Below the pieces are notes generated by a model, which saw nothing but the letters and a program-made list of their open reading frames with translations, was not told the origin of the DNA and did no database searches. A stretch of 64,000 bases of DNA, taken from contig CAWHEL010000002.1 of the NCBI GenBank assembly GCA_963828555.1, positions 124,001-188,000 on the forward strand, given 5' to 3'. Origin of the DNA: JADJPO01 sp963828555. GTDB lineage: Bacteria; Actinomycetota; Actinomycetes; Actinomycetales; Kineosporiaceae. This document shows, one piece after another, positions 7,770 to 16,969 of the stretch (its first letter is position 1; the number at the start of each line of letters is the position of its first letter). The position numbers and the translations under genes were made by a program.

Positions 7770-10046
7770 ATGCCGCCGACCCCCGACGCCCCGCGCAGCC
7801 TCGCCGACGCGTTGCGCTCCTGGGACGACGCAGCGCTGGCCGCCCTCCTGCGGTCCCGGCCCGATCTGGCCGTGCCGCTGCCCGCCGATCTGACCACCCT
7901 GGCCGCCCGCGCAGCCTCCCGCAGCAGCGTGCAGCGGGCCGTGGACGCCCTGGGCACCCCCGAACTGCAGGTGGCGGAGATCCTCGCGGTCCTGCCTGAG
8001 CCCGCCACGCCGGGTCAGGTGACCGCCGCCTGGGGCGCCTCGGCCACCGCCGTGGTGCAACGCCTGCGCGACCTCGCGCTGGTCTGGGGATCACCGCGGC
8101 GCCTGCACCTGGTGCGCGCCGTCCGCGACGCGCTCGGTCCGTATCCGGCTGGACTCGGCCCGACCATGGAGGACACCCTGCGGCGGCGCAGCCCCGAGCT
8201 GGCCGACCGGCTGCGCGATCCGGCCGCCGTCGAGTCCCTGCTCGCCCAGGTGCCCGACGCCGCCCGCGAGGTGCTCGACCGGCTCACCTGGGGCCCTCCG
8301 ATCGGCCAGTTCGCGCACGCCGACCGCGAGATCGACCCGTCCAGCACCGCCCCCGTCGACTGGCTGCTCGCCCGCGGCCTGCTCGGCGTCGCCGACGCCG
8401 GCCACGTGCTGCTCTCCCGCGAGGTCGCGCTCGCCCTACGCGGCGGCCGCGTGCACCGGGCTCCGCAGGTGCGGCCCCCCGGCCTCGACCCCGTTCCCGG
8501 GCGCGCGGTGCAGGCGGGCGCCGCAGCGGCCGCCGCCGAGGCGGTCCGGCTGGTGGAGGCGCTCGGCACCCTGTGGGGCAGCACCCGGGTCCCGGTCCTG
8601 CGCGCAGGCGGACTCGGTGTGCGCGAGCTCAAGCGCACAGCCCTCGCCCTCGAGGTCGAGGAACCGACCGCGGCCACCCTGATCGAGATCACCTACGCCG
8701 CGGGCCTGATCGGCGACGACGGCGAACTCGAACCTCGCTGGGCGCCCACCCCGGCCTACGACGTGTGGCTCGCCCGCGGCGCCGGCTTGCGCTGGGCCCG
8801 GCTCGCCGAGGCCTGGCTGGACACCACCCGCTGCCCCTGCCTGGTCGGCACCCGCGACGCGAAGAACGCCGCGCGCGCCGTCCTCGGCAGCGACCTGGAC
8901 CGCGCCTCCGCACCCGAGGTGCGCCGCTGGGTACTCACCACCCTCGCGCGCGAGGTACCCGACTCCGTGGTGACACCCGTTGCGCTGCAATCACTTCTGG
9001 ACTGGACGGCGCCGCGCCGGGTCGGACCGCTACGCGCCGCGCTGCTGGATGCGGCGCTCGCCGAGGCCGCCTGGCTGGGCGTGACCGGTGCCGGCGCGCT
9101 GGCCCCCTTCGCCCGACCGCTGCTCGAGGGCGACCCCGCCCGCGCGGCGGACCTGCTCGAGGCCGCCCTGCCCGAGCCGGTCGACCACATCCTGCTGCAG
9201 GCCGACCTCACCGCGATCGCCCCGGGGCCGCTCGAGCCGGAGTTGGCCGGCGATCTGGAGCTCGCCGCGGACGTCGAGAGCCGGGGCGGCGCCACCGTCT
9301 TCCGGTTCACCCCCACCTCCATCCGCCGGGCGCTGGACGCCGGGCGCACCGCCGACGATCTGGTGGCCTGGCTGAGGCAGCACTCCCGCACCCCGGTGCC
9401 GCAGCCCCTGGAGTACCTGATCACCGATGCCGCCCGCCGGCACGGGCTGCTGCGGGTCGGCACCGCCCAGGCCTTCCTGCGTTCGGACGACGAGGCGGCG
9501 CTCACCGAGCTGCTCGTCGACCGCCGGGCCGAGCCCCTGCGCCTGCGCCGGCTCGCCCCGACCGTGCTCGCGGCGCAGGCCGCGCCGGACCTGGTGCTGC
9601 AGGTGCTGCGCGCGATGGGCCTGTCCCCTGCCGCCGAGTCGGCGGACGGCGCCGTCGTGTTGCCGCAATCCACCGCCTACCGCACCGGCCCCCGGAGCCG
9701 CCCCCGGCCGCTGCGCCCGACGGTGCCCTCCCCGGGCGCCGCCGCGCTGCTGTCGGCGGCGTCCGCACTGCGGTTGACCGATGCGGCCACCGCACCATCC
9801 GCGGCGCCGCCGATGATGCCGGCGTCACCGGTCGAGGTGGCCACCTTGCTGGCCCTGCTGCGCCAGGCCGCGAACCGGCGCAGCCCCGTCTGGGTCGGCT
9901 ACGTGGACGGCGACGGGGTGGCATCCCAGCGTCTGGTCGAACCCCTTCAGGTGGACGGCGGCCGGGTCAGCGCGTTCGACCGGCAGACCGCCAGTGTGCG
10001 CACCTTCCCGATCTCTCGAGTCACCGCTGTCACCCCCGTCGCTTAG
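7770..10046 (+). CDS. Helicase C-terminal/XPB-associated domain protein
   Basis: This is a 758-aa protein from ATG 7770; the open frame extends further upstream but the leaderless-type promoter favours this start. It is Ala/Leu/Arg-rich with no Walker motif. The LITDAARRHGLLRVGTAQAF and WVGYVDGDGVASQRLVEPL regions match the helicase-associated (Helicase_C_3/WYL-like) proteins found beside XPB in actinobacteria, such as the gene next to Mycobacterium tuberculosis Rv0861c. It ends 9 bp before the XPB gene, so they form an operon. It is probably a partner of XPB in DNA unwinding or repair; this role is inferred from conserved neighbourhood. Confidence 0.8.
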   Translation: MPPTPDAPRSLADALRSWDDAALAALLRSRPDLAVPLPADLTTLAARAASRSSVQRAVDALGTPELQVAEILAVLPEPATPGQVTAAWGASATAVVQRLRDLALVWGSPRRLHLVRAVRDALGPYPAGLGPTMEDTLRRRSPELADRLRDPAAVESLLAQVPDAAREVLDRLTWGPPIGQFAHADREIDPSSTAPVDWLLARGLLGVADAGHVLLSREVALALRGGRVHRAPQVRPPGLDPVPGRAVQAGAAAAAAEAVRLVEALGTLWGSTRVPVLRAGGLGVRELKRTALALEVEEPTAATLIEITYAAGLIGDDGELEPRWAPTPAYDVWLARGAGLRWARLAEAWLDTTRCPCLVGTRDAKNAARAVLGSDLDRASAPEVRRWVLTTLAREVPDSVVTPVALQSLLDWTAPRRVGPLRAALLDAALAEAAWLGVTGAGALAPFARPLLEGDPARAADLLEAALPEPVDHILLQADLTAIAPGPLEPELAGDLELAADVESRGGATVFRFTPTSIRRALDAGRTADDLVAWLRQHSRTPVPQPLEYLITDAARRHGLLRVGTAQAFLRSDDEAALTELLVDRRAEPLRLRRLAPTVLAAQAAPDLVLQVLRAMGLSPAAESADGAVVLPQSTAYRTGPRSRPRPLRPTVPSPGAAALLSAASALRLTDAATAPSAAPPMMPASPVEVATLLALLRQAANRRSPVWVGYVDGDGVASQRLVEPLQVDGGRVSAFDRQTASVRTFPISRVTAVTPVA

Positions 10047-10055
10047 GGTCGAGGC

Positions 10056-11726
10056 ATGACCGACGGCCCGCTGATCGTGCAGAGCGACAAGACGCTGCTG
10101 CTCGAGGTCGACCATGAGCTGGCCGTCGCTTGCCGGCAGGCGATCGCGCCGTTCGCCGAGCTGGAGCGCGCCCCCGAGCACGTGCACACCTACCGGCTCA
10201 CCCCGCTCGGGCTGTGGAACGCCCGGGCCGCCGGGCACGACGCCGAGCAGGTCGTGCACGTGCTGCTGGAGTACTCCCGCTACCCGGTGCCGCATGCGCT
10301 GCTGGTCGACGTCGCCGAGACCATGGACCGCTTCGGCCGGCTCCAGCTGATGAGCCATCCCACCCACGGGCTGGTGCTGCGCGCCCTCGACGTGCCGGTG
10401 CTGGAGGAGGTGCTGCGCAGCAGGAAGGTGACTCCGCTGGTCGGGGAGCGGATCGACACCGAGCACGTCGCCGTCCACCCGAGCGAGCGCGGGCACCTCA
10501 AGCAGGTGCTGCTCAAGCTGGGCTGGCCGGCCGAGGACCTGGCCGGCTACGTGGACGGCGAGGCCCACCCGATCACCCTGCGGCTGGACGGCTGGACGCT
10601 GCGGCCCTACCAGCAGGAGGCCGTGGACGGCTTCTGGCACGGCGGCTCGGGCGTGGTCGTTCTGCCCTGCGGCGCGGGCAAGACGATCGTCGGCGCGGCC
10701 GCGATGGCCAAGGCAGCCGCGACCACGCTGATCCTGGTCACCAACACGGTGGCCGCCCGGCAGTGGCGCGACGAACTGCTGCACCGCACCCACCTCACCG
10801 AGGACGAGATCGGCGAGTACTCCGGCGCCCGCAAGGAGATCCGCCCGGTCACCATCGCCACCTATCAGGTGATGACGACGAAGCGGAAGGGCGTCTACAG
10901 CCACCTCGAGCTGTTCGACGCCCGGGACTGGGGCCTGGTGATCTACGACGAGGTACACCTGCTGCCGGCCCCGATCTTCCGGATGACCGCCGACCTGCAG
11001 GCCCGGCGCCGGCTCGGCCTGACCGCGACGCTGGTGCGCGAGGACGGGCGCGAGGGCGATGTGTTCTCCCTGATCGGGCCCAAGCGCTACGACGCCCCGT
11101 GGAAGGACATCGAGGCCCAGGGGTACATCGCCCCCGCCGACTGCGTCGAGGTGCGGGTCACCCTGCCCGAACGCGACCGGCTGCTCTACGCCACCGCCGA
11201 GCCGGAAGAGCGCTACCGGCTCTGCTCCACAGCGCTGGAGAAGTCACGGGTGGTCGAGGCTCTGATCGCCCGGCACGCCGGCGAGCCGACCCTGGTGATC
11301 GGGCAGTACCTGGACCAGCTCGACGAGTTGGCCGAGCGGCTCGACGTCCCAGTGATCACCGGTGCCACCACGGTGAAGGAGCGGCAGCGGCTGTTCGCGG
11401 CCTTCCGGTCGGGCGAGATCCCGATCCTGGTGGTGAGCAAAGTGGCCAACTTCTCGGTCGACCTGCCCGAGGCCAGCGTGGCGATCCAGGTCTCCGGATC
11501 CTTCGGCTCCCGCCAGGAGGAGGCCCAGCGCCTGGGCCGCATCCTGCGGCCGAAGGCCGACGGGCGCGGGGCCCGGTTCTACGCCATCGTCGCCCGGGAC
11601 ACCCTGGATCAGGACTTCGCCGCCCACCGGCAGCGGTTCCTCGCCGAGCAGGGCTACGCCTACCGGATCCTGGACGCCGACGAGGTGCTGCAGCAGCCCG
11701 GGCCGATCACCGATCCCGAGCCCTGA
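10056..11726 (+). CDS. DNA repair helicase XPB (Ercc3-type)
   Basis: This 556-aa superfamily 2 helicase is complete. It has an N-terminal damage-recognition-like domain (1-175), Walker A LPCGAGKT (203-210), DEVH box (298-301), TAT motif III (323-325) and the XPB-specific RED motif (328-330). C-terminal motif VI is QRLGRILRP. The family unwinds DNA 3' to 5' with ATP and is proposed to act in DNA repair in actinobacteria. It follows the helicase-associated gene by 9 bp. The likely ribosome site is a weak GAGG close to the ATG. Confidence 0.95.
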   Translation: MTDGPLIVQSDKTLLLEVDHELAVACRQAIAPFAELERAPEHVHTYRLTPLGLWNARAAGHDAEQVVHVLLEYSRYPVPHALLVDVAETMDRFGRLQLMSHPTHGLVLRALDVPVLEEVLRSRKVTPLVGERIDTEHVAVHPSERGHLKQVLLKLGWPAEDLAGYVDGEAHPITLRLDGWTLRPYQQEAVDGFWHGGSGVVVLPCGAGKTIVGAAAMAKAAATTLILVTNTVAARQWRDELLHRTHLTEDEIGEYSGARKEIRPVTIATYQVMTTKRKGVYSHLELFDARDWGLVIYDEVHLLPAPIFRMTADLQARRRLGLTATLVREDGREGDVFSLIGPKRYDAPWKDIEAQGYIAPADCVEVRVTLPERDRLLYATAEPEERYRLCSTALEKSRVVEALIARHAGEPTLVIGQYLDQLDELAERLDVPVITGATTVKERQRLFAAFRSGEIPILVVSKVANFSVDLPEASVAIQVSGSFGSRQEEAQRLGRILRPKADGRGARFYAIVARDTLDQDFAAHRQRFLAEQGYAYRILDADEVLQQPGPITDPEP

Positions 11727-11759
11727 TAAATCGGACGTTCGGCCCCTATTCGGCCATTG

Positions 11760-11775
11760 CCCAGGTTTCTCACAG
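11760..11775 (+). promoter_or_regulatory. Putative response-regulator site upstream of the ferric-reductase-like gene
   Basis: CCCAG at 11760-11764 and CACAG at 11771-11775 form a direct repeat with an 11-bp period. The same two-part pattern occurs before the OmpR-type regulator gene (14689) and the HtrA-type gene (19946). The centre-to-centre spacing of one helical turn fits an OmpR-family dimer. Confidence 0.5.
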
Positions 11776-11844
11776 CTTCATGACCGACAGTGGATGGCGG
11801 ACATGGACGAGCCCACTCGTCCCCGCGAGCACATCGGAGGTCGG

Positions 11845-13284
11845 ATGACTGCCGTCATGCTTCCCGACGGCACGTACTCCGGGCCTCCCTCGCAGCGCCG
11901 TGAACGCCGCCCACGCCCCCTGGCCGAGCACCGCTCGCACGCGCCGCACTGGTGGCGCGACATCGTGGGCGGCCTCACCTGGGCCAGCCTGCTCGTCGTC
12001 GTCGCCCTGTGGGTGAGCAACGGCGGGCTGCAGGAGCTCGGCGGTGTCGGCCCGGCGCTGGTCAGCCTGGGTCGCCTGTCCGGCCTACTCTCGGCCGACC
12101 TGTTGCTGATCCAGGTGCTCCTGATGGCCCGGATCCCGATGGTCGAGCGCGCCTACGGCCAGGACGAACTGGCTCACCGGCACCGGTGGGTCGGGTTCGC
12201 CTCGGTCAACCTGCTCGCCGTCCACCTGGTGCTCATGATCGGTGGATACGCGGCCGTCGACGACGTCGACCTGGTCGCCCAGACCTGGGACTTCGTCGTC
12301 AACTACCCAGGCATGCTGCTGGCCACCGCGGCCACCGTGCTGATCGTGATGGTGTCCTGGACGTCGATCAAGCGCGCCCGGGCGAAGCTGCGCTACGAGT
12401 CCTGGCACCTGCTGCACCTGTACGCCTACCTCGGGGTCGGCCTGTCGATCCCGCACGAGGTGTGGACCGGCGCCGACTTCACCCACTCGCCGATCGCCCG
12501 GCTCTACTGGTGGTCCCTGTACGCGGCGGCGCTGGGCGCCGTCCTGATCTGGCGGGTCGCGGTCCCCCTGTGGCGCAGCCGGACGGCGCGGATGCAGGTC
12601 GAGCAGGTCGTGGCCGAGGGCCCAGGTGTGGTGTCGGTGATCGTGCGCGGACGCCGGCTGGATCGGCTCGCCAGCGCGGGCCAGTTCCTGACCTGGCGCT
12701 TCCGGGATCGCTCGGGCTGGACTCGCGGCCACCCGTACTCGCTGTCCGCCGTGCCCACCCGCGACCGGATGCGGATCACGGTCAAGGCCCTCGGTGACGG
12801 CAGCAGCTCGCTGGCCGCGTTGCGCCCGGGGAGCCGGGTGCTGGTCGAGGGTCCCTACGGCCGCCTGCACGCCGGCGTCCGCACCCGGCGCAAGGTGACG
12901 CTGATCGGCTCCGGGATCGGGATCACCCCGTTGCGGGCCCTGCTGGAGGAGCTCGAGCAGGACCCTGGCGAGGTCACCCTGATCTATCGCGCCTCGAGCG
13001 CCGAGGACCTGGTGCTGCGCACGGAGCTGGATGCGCTGGCCGCCACCAACGGCTCCCGGGTCTTCTACGTGGTCGGCCCCCGGCTGAGGGGCCGCAGCAG
13101 CTGGCTGCCCCAGTCGGCGGCTCATCTGGACGACGCGACGGCGCTGCGCCAACTGGTGCCGGACATCGCCGACCACGACGTCTACCTGTGCGGGGCGGAG
13201 GCCTGGATGGACGCCGCAGCCGCGGCCGCCCAGGCCTGCGGAGTGCCAAGCCGGCGCATCCACCTCGAGCGGTTCGCCTGGTGA
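11845..13284 (+). CDS. Ferric-reductase-like transmembrane flavocytochrome/oxidoreductase
   Basis: This is a 479-aa membrane protein. ATG 11845 has GGAGG 4 nt upstream; ATG 11794 is an alternative. The N-terminal half has about six hydrophobic segments with histidines suited to haem binding (for example LAHRHRWVGF, WHLLHLYAYLGV). The C-terminal half is a ferredoxin-reductase module, with HPYSLSAVP for FAD binding, GPYGR, GSGIGITPLRALL for NAD(P) binding and DVYLCGAEAWM. It should carry electrons from NAD(P)H across the membrane. With the downstream FMN-binding protein and ApbE it forms an apparent extracytoplasmic flavin-based electron transfer unit. The final acceptor is unknown. Confidence 0.88.
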   Translation: MTAVMLPDGTYSGPPSQRRERRPRPLAEHRSHAPHWWRDIVGGLTWASLLVVVALWVSNGGLQELGGVGPALVSLGRLSGLLSADLLLIQVLLMARIPMVERAYGQDELAHRHRWVGFASVNLLAVHLVLMIGGYAAVDDVDLVAQTWDFVVNYPGMLLATAATVLIVMVSWTSIKRARAKLRYESWHLLHLYAYLGVGLSIPHEVWTGADFTHSPIARLYWWSLYAAALGAVLIWRVAVPLWRSRTARMQVEQVVAEGPGVVSVIVRGRRLDRLASAGQFLTWRFRDRSGWTRGHPYSLSAVPTRDRMRITVKALGDGSSSLAALRPGSRVLVEGPYGRLHAGVRTRRKVTLIGSGIGITPLRALLEELEQDPGEVTLIYRASSAEDLVLRTELDALAATNGSRVFYVVGPRLRGRSSWLPQSAAHLDDATALRQLVPDIADHDVYLCGAEAWMDAAAAAAQACGVPSRRIHLERFAW

Positions 13285-13305
13285 CGGGCAAGGACAGGGG
13301 CTGAC

Positions 13306-13869
13306 ATGCGACGCATCGCGATCGCGGTGATGACCACGATCAGCGGCCTGGTGCTGCTGTTCAGCTATCACACCAGCCGCAACGAGACCTCGACCACGCT
13401 GGCCGAGACCGATCTGGGGCAGGCCTCGGGGATCACGCCGTCCGAGGAGGCGGCGGCGCCTGAACCCTCGATCGAGGCGCCGAGCGCGGATCCGACCCCG
13501 ACCGGCGAGCCGAGCGAGGAGCCCACGGAGACGCCCAGCGCCACGACGGCCAGACCCACCCCCAGCGCCACCACCAAGAAGGCGACGCTGACCTCGAAGA
13601 CCTACGCCGGCCGCACGGTGGGCACCGAGTGGGGCCCGGTCCAGGTCAAGATCGTGGTCAAGAACAAGAAGATCATCTCGGCCGACGTACTGCAGGTGCC
13701 GATGGAGAACCGGCACGACATCGCGATCAACACCCACGCGGTGCCGATCCTGAACCAGGCGGCGGTCGCGCACCAGAGCACCGACTTCGACAGCGTCTCC
13801 GGTGCCACGGTGACCAGCGACGGCTACAAGGCCTCGCTGCAGTCGGCGATCGACAAGGCGGCCCTGTAG
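13306..13869 (+). CDS. Membrane-anchored FMN-binding domain protein
   Basis: This 187-aa protein has an N-terminal hydrophobic anchor (about 4-20), then a Pro/Thr/Glu-rich linker (about 40-90) typical of exported actinobacterial proteins. A C-terminal FMN-binding domain follows. SVSGATVTSDGY is the flavinylation motif in which ApbE attaches FMN through a threonine. It lies 21 bp after the reductase gene and 4 bp before apbE, a tight operon. It probably accepts electrons from the reductase outside the membrane. Confidence 0.88.
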   Translation: MRRIAIAVMTTISGLVLLFSYHTSRNETSTTLAETDLGQASGITPSEEAAAPEPSIEAPSADPTPTGEPSEEPTETPSATTARPTPSATTKKATLTSKTYAGRTVGTEWGPVQVKIVVKNKKIISADVLQVPMENRHDIAINTHAVPILNQAAVAHQSTDFDSVSGATVTSDGYKASLQSAIDKAAL

Positions 13870-13873
13870 CCCG

Positions 13874-14644
13874 ATGGAACACGCCAAGCGGGCCTGGGTC
13901 GAGCAGATCATGGGGATGCCGATCAGCATCCACGTGCGCGGTCCCGAGGTGCCCGACGCCGACCTGACCGGCCCAGTTCCCCGCCCGGTCGCGCAGGCCT
14001 TCGCCCAGTTGCGCACGGTCGACGAGGTGTTCAGCACCTGGAAGGCCGATAGCCAGATCAGCCGGCTGCGCCGCGGCGAGCTGGGCCTGGAGGCGTGCGA
14101 CCAGGAGGTGCGTGACGTCGTCCGGCTCTGTGAGCGGGCGAAGGACCTCACACAGGGGTGGTTCGACGCCGACCTGCCGGACGAGGCCGGCTTGCACCGG
14201 TTCGACCCCACCGGCCTGGTCAAGGGGTGGGCCGTGCAGCGGGCCTGCGTGCGCCTGGCCGAGGCGCTGCCTGACACCGACGTGCTGGTCAACGCCGGCG
14301 GCGACATCGCCGTCTCGTGCGGGCGGGCCGACACCGAGCCCTGGCGCCTGGCGATCGAGAACCCGCTCGACCGGCGGGCGGTGCTGGCCTCGTTCGAGCT
14401 GCGCACCGGAGGCGTGGCGACGTCCGGTACGGCGGCCCGGGGCACCCACATCATCGCCTCGGACACCGGCCGGCCGGCCGAGGCGCTGGCCTCGGTGAGC
14501 GTGATCGGGCCGTCGTTGATGTGGGCCGACGTGTACGCCACCGCGGCCTTCGCCCGCGGCCCCGGCTGCGTCGACTGGCTGCGCGACCTGACCGACTACA
14601 CCTGGCTCGTCGTCGCCCCCGACGGCCACGTCACCACCCCCTGA
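13874..14644 (+). CDS. apbE: FAD:protein FMN transferase
   Basis: This is a 256-aa ApbE-family enzyme. It transfers FMN from FAD to a Thr/Ser in FMN-binding proteins using Mg2+. Recognisable segments are MGMPISIHV at the start, FDPTGLVKGWAVQRA (about 113-127), VNAGGDIAVS (about 138-147) and TSGTAARGTHIIAS (about 184-197). It is short for the family but all core motifs are present. No lipoprotein signal is seen, so it may act before or during export. Its target is most likely the FMN-binding protein encoded 4 bp upstream. Confidence 0.92.
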   Translation: MEHAKRAWVEQIMGMPISIHVRGPEVPDADLTGPVPRPVAQAFAQLRTVDEVFSTWKADSQISRLRRGELGLEACDQEVRDVVRLCERAKDLTQGWFDADLPDEAGLHRFDPTGLVKGWAVQRACVRLAEALPDTDVLVNAGGDIAVSCGRADTEPWRLAIENPLDRRAVLASFELRTGGVATSGTAARGTHIIASDTGRPAEALASVSVIGPSLMWADVYATAAFARGPGCVDWLRDLTDYTWLVVAPDGHVTTP

Positions 14645-14663
14645 AACCTGCTCATGCAGGTTT
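14644..14663 (+). terminator. Short hairpin after apbE
   Basis: AAACCTG (14644-14650) pairs with CAGGTTT (14657-14663) around the loop CTCATG. It directly follows the apbE stop codon. A short T-run ends the right arm, so it could be an intrinsic terminator. The left arm and loop are also found at 60734. Confidence 0.6.
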
Positions 14664-14677
14664 GGGTGGGGTGGGCT

Positions 14678-14704
14678 CGCAGGTGGCGCACAGCGGGCTC
14701 CCAG
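14678..14704 (+). promoter_or_regulatory. Putative autoregulatory response-regulator site (three repeats)
   Basis: CGCAG (14678), CACAG (14689) and CCCAG (14700) are spaced exactly 11 bp apart, 23 bp before the regulator's start. The core CACAGCGGGCTCCCAG differs by one base from that at 19946. Confidence 0.55.
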
Positions 14705-14726
14705 GTTCGGTGGGCAGAATGAGGGC

Positions 14727-15434
14727 GTGACAACCACGACCCCCGAGGCACGGCTGCTCGTCGTCGACGATGAGCCCAGCATCCGCGAACTGCTCACCGC
14801 GAGCCTTCGCTTCGCCGGATTCGAGGTCTTCCCGGCCGCCGACGGCGCCGAGGCACTCAAGCTGGCCGAACTGCATCGCCCCGACCTGGTCGTGCTCGAT
14901 GTGATGCTGCCCGACCTCGACGGTTTCACCGTCACCCGGAAACTGCGCGAGCGGGGCCGCGAGGTGCCGGTGCTCTTCCTGACCGCCCGCGACGACACCG
15001 CCGACAAGGTGCAGGGCCTGACTGTTGGCGGCGACGACTACGTGACCAAGCCGTTCAGCCTCGAAGAGGTCGTGGCGCGCATCCGCGCCGTGCTCCGCCG
15101 CACCGGCTCCGGGGTCGGCCCGGACACCGGCCGGCTGGTCTTCCACGACCTCGAGCTCGACGAGGACTCGCACGAGGTGCGCCGGGGCAGCCGGCTGATA
15201 GAGCTCTCACCCACCGAGTTCAAGCTGTTGCGCTACCTGATGCTGAACCCCAACCGGGTGCTGTCCAAGGCCCAGATCCTCGACCACGTCTGGGACTACG
15301 ACTTCAACGGCGAGGCCGGGATCGTGGAGTCCTACATCTCCTACCTGCGCCGCAAGGTCGACGCCGATGAACCGGCCCTGATCCACACCAAGCGCGGCGT
15401 CGGGTACGTGCTGCGACTGCCCCCGGAAGGCTGA
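14727..15434 (+). CDS. OmpR-family response regulator
   Basis: This 235-aa regulator has a receiver domain with acidic pocket D14/D15, phospho-acceptor D58 (VVLDVMLPDLDGF) and K108 (YVTKPF). The C-terminal winged helix (about 130-230) contains LSPTEFKLLRYLMLNPNRVLSK and TKRGVGYVLRL. It is cotranscribed with the histidine kinase 5 bp downstream. It likely binds the CMCAG direct repeats seen in front of itself, the reductase operon and the HtrA-type gene. The GTG start follows GAGGG. Confidence 0.95.
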   Translation: MTTTTPEARLLVVDDEPSIRELLTASLRFAGFEVFPAADGAEALKLAELHRPDLVVLDVMLPDLDGFTVTRKLRERGREVPVLFLTARDDTADKVQGLTVGGDDYVTKPFSLEEVVARIRAVLRRTGSGVGPDTGRLVFHDLELDEDSHEVRRGSRLIELSPTEFKLLRYLMLNPNRVLSKAQILDHVWDYDFNGEAGIVESYISYLRRKVDADEPALIHTKRGVGYVLRLPPEG

Positions 15435-15439
15435 CCCGC

Positions 15440-16969
15440 ATGCAGCGAGCCGTCGCCCGCTGGAACGCCGTGCCGTTGCGCGCCCGACTCGTCGGCATCG
15501 TCCTCGTGCTCCTGCTGACCGCCCTGGCTGCAACGGGTTACGGCGTGCAGCGGGTCCTGAGCCGATTCCTGGTCGGCCAGATGGACACCCAGCTGATCGC
15601 CACCGCCCACAACGCCAGCACCGACGACGGCTTCCTGAACGCCCTGATCGACCCCGGCCGCCGTCGCTTCCCCTCACCGTTCATCGTGCAGGTGAGCATC
15701 GACGGTCGCGCACCACTCGCCCCGGTCTCCGGCTACACCCGCTCGCAGGACGAGGAGTTGCCGACCTTCCCCGCGGTGAGCAGCACCCGGGCCGCGGGGC
15801 TCGTCGACCGGGCGTACGCCGTCCGCGCCAGCGACGGCACCAGGTGGCGCGCCACGACCTTCCCGGCCGCGGTCCGCGACAGCACCGGGACAGGGGAGGT
15901 GGGCGCGTCGGTGACCATCCTGCAGAGCCTGTCCGAGGTCGACGCAGCGGTCACCCAGCTGCAGCTGCTGATGCTGCTGATCGGCACCGCCGCGCTGACC
16001 GCCTCCGGCCTGCTCGGCTGGCTGGCGATCCGGCGAGGATTCATCCCCTTGCGCGAGGTCGAGGTCACCGCGGCGGCGATCGCGGCCGGTGATCTCTCCC
16101 AACGGATCCCGGAGCGGCCGGAGAGCACCGAGGTCGGCCGCCTGACGTCGTCCCTGAACGGCATGCTCACCCAGATCGAGGGCGCCTTCCGGGCCCGGGA
16201 GGCCTCCGAAGCGCGCACCCGCCGGTTCGCGGCCGACGCCTCGCACGAGTTGCGCACTCCGTTGGCCTCCATCCGCGGGTTCGCCGAGCTGTACCGGCAG
16301 GGGGCCGTGCCGACCGAGGACGTGCCACGCACCCTGCAGCGGATCGAGGACGAGGCCAAGCGGATGGGCGGGCTGGTCGAGGACCTGCTGCTGCTCGCCC
16401 GCCTCGACGAGCAGCGCCCGACCCGCAGCGAACCGGTCGACCTCGCGGTCCTGGCCGGCGACGCCGTGCACGACGTGCGTGGCCTGGACGCCGGGCGAAC
16501 CGTTCAGCTGGTCGGTCTCGGTACACCGGACGACGGGCACCCGCCCCACGGGCCCGCTCCCGCCCCGACCATGGGCGACGAGGACCGGCTGCGTCAGGTG
16601 GTGGCCAACCTGCTCGGCAACGCGGTGCGCCACACTCCGGCCGGGACCCCGATCGAGGTGGCCGTCGGAGTGGACCGGCGCAACGGCGGCACGCGCGCCG
16701 TTCTGGAGGTGCGCGACCACGGGCCGGGCCTCGACCCCGACCATGCGGCCAAGGTGTTCGAACGCTTCTACCGCGCCGACCCGTCCCGTCGTCGCGGAGC
16801 CGGCGGCGGGTCGGGCCTGGGCCTGTCGATCGTCGAGGCGGTCGTCAGCTCACACGGCGGTCAGGTGTCGGTGCGCGAGACCCCTGGCGGCGGGGCCACG
16901 TTCTCGGTCAGCCTGCCCGCCGCGGCGCCGGCGCAGGCGCCGGCGTCCACCCCGGTCACGGCCGGGTGA
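15440..16969 (+). CDS. Sensor histidine kinase (HAMP, HisKA, HATPase)
   Basis: This is a 509-aa membrane kinase. It has a first transmembrane helix (about 18-38), an extracytoplasmic sensor region (about 40-170), a second helix (about 172-195), a HAMP domain (about 196-250), the H-box ADASHELRTPL with H269, the N-box VVANLLGNAVRHTP, G1 RDHGPGLDP and G2 GGGSGLGLSIVE. It should phosphorylate the regulator encoded just upstream. The sensed signal is unknown; the regulon suggests envelope or redox stress. Its 3' end overlaps that of the convergent cyclase gene by 14 bp. Confidence 0.95.
   Translation: MQRAVARWNAVPLRARLVGIVLVLLLTALAATGYGVQRVLSRFLVGQMDTQLIATAHNASTDDGFLNALIDPGRRRFPSPFIVQVSIDGRAPLAPVSGYTRSQDEELPTFPAVSSTRAAGLVDRAYAVRASDGTRWRATTFPAAVRDSTGTGEVGASVTILQSLSEVDAAVTQLQLLMLLIGTAALTASGLLGWLAIRRGFIPLREVEVTAAAIAAGDLSQRIPERPESTEVGRLTSSLNGMLTQIEGAFRAREASEARTRRFAADASHELRTPLASIRGFAELYRQGAVPTEDVPRTLQRIEDEAKRMGGLVEDLLLLARLDEQRPTRSEPVDLAVLAGDAVHDVRGLDAGRTVQLVGLGTPDDGHPPHGPAPAPTMGDEDRLRQVVANLLGNAVRHTPAGTPIEVAVGVDRRNGGTRAVLEVRDHGPGLDPDHAAKVFERFYRADPSRRRGAGGGSGLGLSIVEAVVSSHGGQVSVRETPGGGATFSVSLPAAAPAQAPASTPVTAG

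Noticed and set aside
12085..14541. 818-codon minus-strand ORF across the reductase, FMN-binding and apbE genes
   Set aside because: It crosses three convincing plus-strand genes and encodes no recognisable domain, so it is a GC artefact.
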